DNA from: Branchiostoma floridae
Lineage: Eukaryota > Chordata > Leptocardii > Amphioxiformes > Branchiostomatidae
NCBI RefSeq assembly: GCF_000003815.2
Contig: NC_049982.1
Location: 23,529,137 to 23,593,136 of the forward strand
Reading direction: 5' to 3'
Length of the DNA: 64,000 nucleotides
The stretch's first letter is position 1; each line of letters starts with the position of its first letter. The notes under the pieces are model-generated. The model ran no database searches. It saw nothing but the letters and a program-made list of their open reading frames with translations, and had not been told where the DNA came from. Shown here piece by piece: positions 23,101-35,100 of the stretch. A program made the translations under genes and the position numbers.

Positions 23101-26100
23101 TTCTACATACCAAACCTGGTTTATTTGGCAAAGGTATGTGTTCGTGGAACTCTAGTTTATTTCTATAATTCTTCTTCGAAGATTTATGAAATCTTAGTAA
23201 CTTATTCAGTTATTAAGATGGGTTAATGATCTGAATACTAGTGACCAGTGTCAGGCTGTGTTAGGAAGTGACAGGAAGTGGCCAGGAGTAAATGGGGAGT
23301 GTTCCAAGAAAGTAAAAGGAATGGAAAGTGAATATGACAGGATGGGACTCAGAGAATGGGCCACATTGTCAAGGGAGGCACGCCTCCAGGACAGAAGGGA
23401 AGAAACTAGGTAAAGGGAAATCACTTGTCCAGACTCCTAGCACAGGGACAGTTAAGTAGCGATCATAGAATCTGACAATTTAGGCAACTTGTTTTTTTTT
23501 TCCCACATAGTCTCTTTTTTTCATCCTCGCACATTAATTAGATTTGGAGTCTCCAGATGAACATTGTCATCCATAGAATTTACTTGCTGTGGGCCAATTA
23601 TGCATAAGTTCCATACAAATGTTTGTTTCTTACTTAGGCCACACCGACTTAATTGTATGGGTAACATCCTGAGGAGACCCCAAAACTTAGTGTGCAGGCG
23701 AAAAATAAAACCCCAGCCAAAAAAAAATGGTGCTTAACCCGACTACAAAGCTGGTATTAAGAATTGAACCACAGAACACACTGTGTATCATAATAATAAT
23801 AATGGTTTATTCAAAAGTCAAACGTCACAGTTGCCACGTTGCAGCCAACGGCTGAATTGCGTGGTAAACTTTCCAATTCATATAACATTATACAAGTTAA
23901 AATTGTCAAGAGCTCTAGATACACTGGTTAAAATACACTGGTCTAAATACACTAGTTGAAATCATCGATCAACGACGTTTACAGTTGATACAGTTTCGGG
24001 GCATTTAAATAAAAAATGTTCATAGAATATCATAGGATATTATCATACATATATAAAACTTTGAGGGAAACAGTTCAAAACACAACGAGTAGCGAACACA
24101 GAGAAGGCAATTAAGCGTTCAGAAGTCTAGTCATGTGAGGAATAGCGCTGGATCTATATCTATCAGTCTTACAGTGTATAATGTCTAATTTCTGTGATGA
24201 TCGTCAGGGCTCGAAGTTAACTATGTCCCGATGTCCCGGGGCCACTAAAATTTAAGCCGGGACAACTGAAAAATCTTTTTGGGACACTTTTGGGACAATA
24301 GGAAAATAATCAACGAATCAACATCAGAATGTCCGATCTCCCCGCGCCGCAGGCTTTTAGCTAGCAATGCGTACAGCCGTACAATGTACGGCCTTCGGTA
24401 AAAAAATCGCAAAATGTACGCCCTGTTTTTTGGATATACGCCTTTGGTTTGCCCTTATTTTCCCCCGAAAACTTCGCTCAAAGTTTAAAATTCGGCGATT
24501 CCGGGCGCACCGAGCCGCCATTTTGGGTGATTCTACCTCAAGTCTTGCGCAATCTCGCACTCACTCACATCTCGCGAATCGCGAGAGTCGCACCCCATTG
24601 GCCATTTCGTCGTGACGTAGCGCGCCCAGGCGCCATTATTGGTGGAATATCTGATATCCCCGCTGTTTTCGCGGGAAAAATCACGCAGGAAAGCGTAAAA
24701 ACTTTGATTTGTTTACGAAAACTCGTCGAATGCCTGAAGTCATTGGTGATAAGTACATGTATAGGATTGTTTTGGAGGTTTTTTTTGCTTGTTTGTCGGT
24801 GGAATGTGGGAAAAACAACAGCTAATGTGACGATGACATACTGGGGAGGGGGGCGGTGTCGGCACTGAATTCGTAGAAAATGTTGAACGGTAACTTGAGA
24901 TATTCCTTTTGTTGCAGTCTTTATTTTTAAAATACTGATAAATGGATGTTGTTTGTTGAGAAAATTTCGCTTAATTTGCCCTTGGAACACATCTTTTCTG
25001 CTATATATTTTCAATGAATTAAATGTTTGTACACATTTTTCTGTACTGTGTAAAGTTAAAACGCTGATGTTACAGGATACAAGTAACATCTATTATCATA
25101 ATACCGGTACGTTTACGACGATTTCTCTAGCCATACTGATTTGACAAATTGTCAACGCATCATTTTCTCCAGTTACATGTTGCTGTTATAGGTTACCCTT
25201 GCCACTTCTTCTGTGTAACTTTTCTGCCACTCTTGTCCTGCTAAAAGCGTAATATTGTAATTGTAACACGCCGCGGAATTACACGGCGAACGGCCGCGTG
25301 GTTGGGAGGGGGTACAAAATACCGGTAGGAAGAAACACGGCACAATTAACTGCCGCTATGTACATTTATACATCCTCTGATGTTCCTTCCTTTTCTGTCA
25401 GTAAATGCATAAAACATAAACCTGCTTGAGCATACAAAATGTCATGAGAAAACGGACGTATACTGTCAAGAATTTTCATTTAACTTCTGTCCGTCACAAC
25501 CGCTATGGCGTAACACTTCACTGCTAGCGTAGATATAAAAATGGCGGGAAAATGGCTGCGTACGTTCAATTTTGCCCATTCAGTCGTAGATCCGGGCTAT
25601 TATGCAACGGTTCTTCACACTTTTACATGAGTTGTAGGTCACCAACAGAAATTCAAGATTGTTGTTGAATCATGTTCGTCTTGTGCCGTGAGCATGTGTA
25701 ATTATGATCTATATAAATTTGGCAATGAATGTGACAGTGTGTTCGTCCCACGACGAGCTGCCTACCCCGAAATTTAAAAAAAAGTATACTGAAAACTTTT
25801 GGCCTTGTTGTCTTCGAATGCATTGTTATCGATGCTTTGTAAATGGTGTATTGGACACCTAGATGTCTGAAGGTTGCATAGCTCAGAAATAACTATTGTT
25901 GCATGTGTAGATCTCTTTAAGTTCCAGCATTTTTAATCTACCGGTATAAATCTTACTACCGGTATTATGCCAATGCATGTTAACTTTTCAGTGCATTTAT
26001 TTTCAGCTATGTTCTTAACAGAGTAGATACACAAAAGAAATATAAGATGTACCTGGCAGTCCTGGCTACACTTTCTCCTCTGTTGGTTTGCAGATTTTCT

Positions 26101-29100
26101 TGTAGACTTCTTTAGCTTGCTGTTGTTATATATGTAACAGTCAAGTTTCACCTTTAGCAGTAAGGTTAATTTACTCTCCCTGATTGTATGTATTAACTCA
26201 TGAAACATTATATTGTAAGGAATCAGTGTTATATTACTTGAAAATTACCTCATGTATTCTTTAAGCCATACCCACCTCAAATCAAGAACACATACCTCCC
26301 ATTCTCAGGACAAAAGTAGCTATAGTGTTGCAGCAAAGAAAAAAAATTGGCTATACTCTACTTCAAAATGCAGGAAATAGCATTTCAGAGGCTTAAAATT
26401 TCAAAATTCGGACCCCCCCTACAATGCTCGCGCCTTCGGCGCTCGTCGTGCGGCTCTGCCGCGCAGTGCGGAGAGTACAACACATTACAGGTGTACAGCC
26501 TAAAAAAAGTTCCTCGCTAAAAGTCTGCCCCGCGGTTGTCAGGCGTGCGTACTCTGACTTACAGTTGTTGTAATACATAATTTCTGAAAATAGGGTTGGG
26601 ACAGTCCATCCTCACTTCGGGACAGTTGAAATTTATTTTTGGGACAATGCTGGGACAGTAGGGAAAAAAGTTAATTTTGAGGCCTGATCGTGTCGACCTT
26701 CCACTTATTTCCCCCCGAGAAGAAGGGAGAAGGTGTCTGAATTGCTCAGATGACTGCAGTGATCTGGCGAACTTCATCGTTAAGGCTTCGCGACGGTCTT
26801 CGAGTGTGGGTAGGTCTAGTAAGTCACATGCCTTGGTGTAGGACGTAAAGTCAGGGCCTAAAATGATTCTGAAGGCACGTCTTTGAACGGATTCGATCTT
26901 CTTACTTAGCACGCTGGGTAGTCCGGGGTGCCACACGGGGGCACAGTACTCTGTTATGGGACAGATGTAGGTGATGTAAACTGTCACAAGATCATCTGTT
27001 GGGAGGCGGAAGTGTTTGAGTTTACATAGGAGGAAGAGCCGTTGACTGGCTTTATTATACATAGTGTTGACATGGGTGTTCCACTTCAGGTTTGATTGAA
27101 GATGTATTCTAAGGATTTTCATAGATGGTACTTCTTGAAGGACAACATTACTGACTGTGAGTGGACGAGGGATGTAAGGGACTTTGCTGAATTGTATGTG
27201 CATAACTTTGCACTTTCCAGGGTGGAGCATCATGTGGCTTTCTTTTGACCAGTTGTCCAAGTCAGTTAGGTCCTGTTGCAGGTGTGACGGACTTAGGGGT
27301 GGGTTCCGGACTTCCAGCATGTTCAAATCATCAACAAATTTCCAGCGCTTTGAGAGAGCTTCCTGCGCTGCACTATTAATGTAAGCAGTGAAGATAAGGG
27401 GGCCCAGTAACGTTCCTTGTGGCAGACCACAAGTGATCAGAACGCTGTTAGAACACACGCCGTGGTATCGCACCTCTTGGCGCCTGTTTGTGAGAAAATC
27501 GGCGATCCATCTGACCAGCAAAGGCCGCAGGCCGAGTTCTACAAGACGGCAAATGGCGAAAGTGTGGCTGACTCTGTCGAATGCCTTGCTATAGTCAGTA
27601 GAGACTAGGGAACACGGAGTATTAGGCTTGTCACACGCCTTGAATAAAGTGTTTGTCATGTCTAGGAGGCAGTGAGTAGTAGATTGGCCTTTAATTCCAC
27701 CGAACTGCTGAACGTCAATATTCGGGAGGATGTCTGTCATAGCCCACTGGCAGATGAAGTTTTCAGCGACCTTACTCAGGAGTGATGTTAGAGAGATAGG
27801 CCGAAGTTCATTTACGGACTGTGGTTTGCACTTGGGGACTGGGACTACCGTTTTTCCACTCATCTGGTACTAAACCTTGTTGGAGCGATGAGAAGAAACA
27901 ACAAGCCTTTACAATCATGTATTTGTAGGAGCCACATGTAGGCTGTTTTGTTCATCTTAGCAGGCTGAAGTAATCAATATTCAATATATCGGCAAGGAAG
28001 ATCAAAGAAGTACACTTTTAAAAGGTATATAGCTCCAAGGACTGTGGATTTTACATTGCATGACTGTGCTGAGAATATGTTAAACAGGGCATTTTCAACA
28101 TACAAGGCATTGAACTCCATATTAAGCATTAATTTCCATAGCTCACACTTACAAATCTTGCTGCAGATTTGTCTACTTTCTCTCATGGTTGCAAAAGAAA
28201 CCCATTAATGTGTGAGGGTTGCTCTGGATATGACGTCTTGGAAATTGTCTGTGCAATACTCACTGGCTGCTTGTCTCTCTTACAACTGTGCAAACGTAAT
28301 ATCCCCTCGCCGACTTTGTTTGCATACCATTCCATAAAGATGCTCCAGTTTTTCCTGTGATGCATTTTGATGGCACAGTAATGTCATCTTGACAGATTTC
28401 GAATCTGGGCAAAGCAACTTGCGTGTGCAGAAGCACCATTTACTGCAAAATTAGCACGTTTTGTGACATTTTAGGACAAGGTGGCATATGCTGGCCTTTT
28501 GCAGCAATATGCGACTGTTGAATGGTTCTGTGGTGGCAATAACTTCTGGTTAATCAGGGGAAAAACTCTGTACCACTGTACTGTAGTGTCCGTACCCCAT
28601 GTAGGGTCTCACTCTGTACCCCTGTAATGTCCGCATACCCCATGTAAGGTCTCACTCTGTACCCCTGTAGTGTCCGCACCCCATGTAGGGTCTCACTCTG
28701 TACCCCTGTAGTGTCCATACCCCATGTAGGGTCTCACTCTGTACCCCTGTAGTGTCTGCACCCCATGTAGGATCTCACTCTGTACCCCTGTAGTGTCCAT
28801 ACCCCATGTAGGGTCTCACTCTGTACCCCTGTAGTGTCCGTACCCCACGTAGGATCTCACTCTGTACCCCTGTAGTGTCCGTACCCCATGTAGGGTCTCA
28901 CTCTGTACCCCTGTAGTGTCCGTACCCCATGTAGGATCTCACTCTGTATCCCTGTAGTGTCCGTACCCCACGTAGGATCTCACTCTGTATTCCTGTAGTG
29001 TCCGCACCCCATGTAGGGTCTCACTCTGTACCCCTGTAGTGTCCGCACCCCATGTAGGGTCTCACTCTGTACCCCATGTAGGGTCTCACTCTGTACCCCT

Positions 29101-32100
29101 GTAGTGTCCGTACCCCATGTAGGATCTCACTCTGTACCCCTGTAGTGTCCGTACCCCATGTAAGGTCTCACTCTGCACCCCTGTAGTGTCCATACCCCAT
29201 GTAGGGTCTCACTCTGTACCCCTGTAGTGTCCGTACCCCATGTAGGATCTCACTCTGTACCCCTGTAGTGTCCGTACCCCATGTAAGGTCTCACTCTGCA
29301 CCCCTGTAGTGTCCGTACCCCATATAGGGTCTCACTCTGTATCCCTGTAGTGTCCGTACCCCATGTAGTGTCTCACTCTGTACCCCCTGTAGTGTCCATA
29401 CCACATGTAGGGTCACCACCTGTACTGTCTAACCCCCTGTACTGTCTAACCCCCTGTAGTGTCTGTACTTCGAGTACTGCCCGTACTCCCTGTAGTGTCC
29501 TTACCCCTGTAGCTTCCATACCCCTTGTAGTTTTTGCACTCCCTGTAGTGTCTGAACACCCTGGAGTATCTGTATCCCATTTAGTGTTTATTCCACTGTG
29601 GCTCCATACCAGACCAGTAGTATTCTTAACTTCTGTAATCTACATACCCAATATTGTCTGTACCGCTTGTAGTGTTTGCATCCCCTGTAGAGTCTGTACC
29701 CCATGTACTATGATGTAGTAGCTGTTCCCCCAAAACTATTCGTACCTGCTGTAATGTCCATTATTATCCCTGTATACTGTAAGTTTATTTATGTTCGCGA
29801 GCACTTGATTTCACGAGTTTGAGCAAATCGGGACTTCGCGAGATCTTTGAGTTTGTGAGTGGGTGTTTCAATTTTTTTCAAAAGTTGCGATCCGGTACTA
29901 TGAAGGTAGCGAGTGACGCCCTCCCACCCACACCACAACACCAGTCATGCCGTCAAAGGCACCATTTACGCCTTTGAGTTCCAAATTTACATGTATAGTT
30001 ACCCTTCAAACAATGTCTAAAGTTGGTGTACTCAATAAAAAAAATGTGTTTCTACCAAGCCACTGTTTCATTGCTGAGCTCGTTTCGGCCATGATTTGAC
30101 GACAGCGCACGGAACGTAACAGGGCCAATGACCTCTGTTATGTCGCAATCACATTTGCCGCATAGGGTGATGGGATATCCCACGCCAAACAAGTGACGTG
30201 GGCGCCGTTTTTTTATTTTTTCGGTGTGAAAGGCGGCGCTAAGTTTTAAACTTTCAGCGTAATTTGTGGACAAAAGTTGTACACAAAAAGGTGAAGAGTT
30301 TATCTCTCCGATATTTATTTATTTTATATAATTTTATTTAATTTACAGTAGTTCTAACTCAGAATTATGAAACGAATGTCTTTTCTTTTTGGCATGTAAG
30401 CGGAGTTGTGTTTGCCACGTTTCTAGTCGCGAAAATTCCCCTCTATTATAATAATAGTATTATTCAATTGTTGTAAATCTTAGTTGCTGTAATTCCATAA
30501 CCTTTCTTGTATTTGTAAAGACCAGTACTACTCAGTTTTATTTTTTGTTTCGTTCGTAACTTGTAGAAATCTAGTTAAACTAGGATAATGTACTAAGTAA
30601 ATTGTTACCGCAGCCATGTCACGGCATGCACGTACAAAGCCGACGTTTCTTTTTCCTCCATTCGCCATTGGGACATTTCTGTACAATAATGACTCCATGT
30701 ATCGTTTATGTGTTGAATTAACTTTTATTTCGGTTTGAAAAGAATAAATGGTCTGTTATCAACTGAGTCTTGTCATTGGTATAAGTTACTATCATAGTAC
30801 ACACGTAGTTGAGACTGGATCTTTTGGACGGAAGGTATGGGGAGGGGGCGATGTTGAACATCATCATAGTGGCATGTTCGCGAGTAGATGACTTCGCGAA
30901 GAAGAGGTCTCAGCGAAATACGTGAACTTAAAAATCTCGCGAACTTAAATCAACTTACAGTAATCCATATCTGCTAATTATCTGCGTGATAGTTACCTGC
31001 GTGATGTGCAGGTATAGTTTTAAGGTTCGTGTATTGTGTGTTTGACAGGTATAGGCAGGTTTGACTGTAGCTGTAAAATTATTGGAAACTGTTGCTTTTT
31101 TCTGTAGGAACATGATCCTTCTGGGCACAACAAGGATGGTGATGTTAAGCACCCACCATCAGAGAGTTCAGGCCCCTTGGTAGAGCTTGAGCAAGGGAAT
31201 GGCACACAGCACAGTAACAACAGGACAGAACAGAGCCACACAGACCAGCCTGTAAGCATAACAGTAATTGAATCTTATGCCATTTTATGCAAATGCGTAT
31301 CTAGAGATTGGAGATGGACACTTTTAACTGGAATTTACACACACTACATAATTCTTCATTTTCCATCCAGAAGATGTCTTGAGTAACTGTTGCGTAATCA
31401 AAGCATACACAATATTGTTTCCTCAAGTCAACTCATACATATATAATTACAGAAAGTCTGAGCAGTTTTCCTTATGTGCCTCTGCCAATTGAAGACACTT
31501 AATGTTATTGTACATGCAAGATGCATTGCTTTCCTTTTGAGTAATATTCTTTAGAAATCAGGCTAATTTTAAATTATTGCAGGACCAGAGGACAAATGGA
31601 CAAGTGTCCCAAGTGAATGACACAAAGGCAAATGGAGCTGACGATATGCCTGCTCCTGGCGGGTACATGGTCACAAGAAGTCAGGAGAAGGAGGCTGCAG
31701 CAAGACAACAGGCATTTGAGCAGACAAAGGTATAGATTTCATTTAATTGTACTGACAGCATTGCGCACATCAAAATTACATATTAAGCATCTTTCTTTCT
31801 GGCTTGTGCTTCGCAATGGTCAGGCCTGGGAAAAAATGTTGTGTTTCCTGTTTCCCTAACTACCCTAAAAAAACTGCTGACCTAGACCTTTTTTGGGTGG
31901 GCAGTGGTCAGTCACATAGTTTCCAGTTGGAATTTTTATTCAGCCTGCTTCCTATTGGTTCATCAGAAGTAAAACACTGCTTGTCCTATCTAAATGAAGG
32001 ATAAATATCCTTTAGAAATTTAAGTTTGACATTGAAAGACAAGTGTCATCATGCATTTCAGTTTACTTTGTTCAACTCTATTGTATGTATTACTAGAGAG

Positions 32101-35100
32101 TACAAGGAAAAAAAAAAGATAATCCCTACCTACCGATCCTAATTTTTTCATGGATGAAACAGAAAACACACATTTTTTTTTCTAGGCCTCATGTTCTGAT
32201 CAGGGTATAAGAATATGTTCAGGTGGTAACATACATGTAACCTGGACACAAAAACAGAAGCTGGTGACATGCAGTCTGTTGTTCTTTTCCATCTTTGCAT
32301 GTTTAAGTACTCAGTTGAGCAAAGACTAACAGTCACCTTAAACAACAGGGTGCTGTAACTTTTGTATGTCCCCTGACTTTGGACGGATTTTTAGTTGTCA
32401 CATTGCACAGAAACAAGCCATGTTTGTTTTTGTCAACAATGCTGAATTATAGAATTGTTAAAAACATTGGTAAAAAATTGGTAAAAAAGTTAAAGCATAG
32501 ACTTGTTGTCTGGATAAAATATTGAATTGTGTACAGTAACCAATTTTTGCTTCGCCAGACAAATTTGAGCATTATAATTATATGTATCTGGTCTCCTTCA
32601 GTCAGTAATGACCATAGTAAAATCCTAACTGATATTAGCCTATAGCTCTATGCTATGACCTAAAACAGTCATATGCAAGAGTGACAGTCTCTACCACATA
32701 GGGCACATCCGTGTAGCCTGACTAAGGTCTGTTGTAGAGTCCTTTTCTCAGGATTCGCTTTTCTCCTGCTATGTAGATCAGTCTGGCTTCTCAAGATTTT
32801 AGCTGTCTGGACAGTGTGCATCTTTAGCTGGATCTGTCATTTGCAAGGCCCTCCCAGTACTAGTGCTCTTTGTCAATATCGAGAGTCTGCATGTCCCTCT
32901 TTGAAATGCAGCAGCGGCCGCCCGGTGAATCTCTTTCCTGAGATCAGTTCCCTGTAGAGTATGTCTTTGGGCATTCGACCATCCTCCTTGTGACGGATGT
33001 GGACTAGCCAGCATAGTCTGTGTTGTCAGAGCAGGGTAAAAACTGGTCACCATGATTTGACCAGTATGCAGTAGATACACCTCATGTGGAAAGCATTTAG
33101 TTCTCCTGCTTGGCATAGGTGGACCTTGTTTTGCTCCCATGCATTTTCAACATGTATCTTGCCATTAAACTGACCTTAAATAATTATGTGGAGACAATGG
33201 TGTCACCTCTTCGAGGATGAACTGAACTGAACTAGATAACAAAATAACCATGGTGTCGAATGCCCTCCTCTTTTCACATCACGGTAATTCTGTTGCCCCC
33301 GGTTCAAATGTGCCACAGAAGTAGGGTCACAAAATGGTGAAATTGCATGTAACCTAGCTTGACACATGTTGGATAAACTTGTGTTTGGTAAATCCTCAGT
33401 TGCTGGCTTACAGTACACAAGCTGACCCACGATGGGATATTGGTTGATAGTTTATTGATTGCAACCAATCACCGAATACATGGCAACATGTAAGCAAATA
33501 CATGTACATTGTGTTTGCTACATCAATTCAGCGTGCTACAGTGGTACATCAATATATGTAACCTAGCCCAATGAAGTTTGCAGACGGACCGGCTTTGATC
33601 TGGCATGTGTGGCCTATTTGACAATGAGTGATTGCTGAATCTGTATACGACATTTATATATTAATGGCTTGCTCTATATGAAATCTGAAAACATGAATAA
33701 CAGGCTCTAATTCTAAAAAATGAGGAGTGGTTCGGAATATGTCGTAACTTTGCACTCGCATTTTGTACATTCATTCTAAGTAAGAGCTATTGGTATGAAA
33801 TGAAGTACTTTCATTTTCATACAAAGACAAAGCAACTGACTGTCAATGTTGACAAGGCTTGAAATGCAACAAGCAGCGTAAGCAATTGTTAAGTTACAGC
33901 AGGCCTCGTATACATGTAGGTGGAGACTTACGCATGATCGGTAGAGACTTATATCTGCATGGTCAACAAATTTAGAGAGAAGCCAAAGTTAGTTGACACA
34001 TTGTAATTCGTCCTTCTATTTTACTTAGAATTGTCCCAACTCAAATAGAGACAATGGAAGTTGGTACGCTGTTTGAATAGAACAATGTTATGTTATGTTC
34101 GTATTGATTAACAACATTTTTCTGGCTTTATCGGCTGACATTCATGGTGTAAACTGTGCATGGTCAATGGACAATCAACTTCTCAATGGAAAATCTCCAA
34201 CACACAGTCACTTTCATTTATCATTAGAAGAAACGACACTGGTGCAATTGTGACAATTTCAAATTCCTTAAATTTACGTCCGAAGTTAGGGGACCCACCA
34301 TTACTTTTCATGACTTATGAATATGAGATAGGCAGGTTGCAATTGCTTTGTGTATATGCACTTTGGCCCAAATTTGTATGATGTTAGAAGTAGATATCTG
34401 TAAAAGACTTAACTTTACAGCTTGGTAAATAAATGTTACCAGTGTGTAAGCAAAATTTTCAGAGCTTTTATGTTTATGACCTGATTGGCTTTACAGCTTC
34501 TCCAAGTAGAGTTTTTCCTGTATGCTCCGGAAATTGATGACTACTCAGCATGTGAGGCTGTCCTGTGTGTCAGTGACAATGGACAGAGTAAGAACTATCC
34601 ATTATGGGCAATTGATGAGAAGATTTTGTGGACAACAAAATCTCCTGTGTACTTACCAGTTGACAAGGAGACACGCTACAAGTATAGTGTACTGTACAAA
34701 GCCAAGACATCATTCTTCCAGAGAATCTTTAATGTGCGCAAAGACATGGAGGCTTGCTGGGTACATGAAGTGGCAGCCTCAGTTCATGACACACAGAGCA
34801 TACACAGGGACATCTTCAAGGACCCAAATGTATTCTACAAGGATGAAGAGTTCTACGGGAAGTTGTTCTTCACAGAAGATATTTTCAATGCTGTAACATT
34901 TGGAAACCTAAAGGAGAAGCTACTGGAATGGGAATATCTACAATTCCCAAATACAAGCTTGACAACAAAGGAGGAAAGAAAAGAAATTCTCGGAAGAATT
35001 ACAAAGTTATCATGGAGAGCAACAAAAGTACAGAAAGCTTTCCTTTGTGTTGTGCTAGGGAAAATGTCCCAACAGAGTGGGTTCCACTTGAAGAAGCTTG

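Noticed and set aside
24565-25089. 174-residue minus-strand open frame as a transposase in the TIR element
   Set aside because: No DDE/DDD or zinc-finger pattern; composition follows the CpG- and AT-rich blocks. Likely chance.
26393-26690. C-terminal residues of the LINE frame as a new domain
   Set aside because: They are translated from the end of the inserted TIR element (gggaca-rich subterminal sequence), not from the LINE.
28567-29720. Regular spaced repeats as a CRISPR array
   Set aside because: Units are contiguous with no unique spacers, and the DNA is animal; it is a minisatellite.
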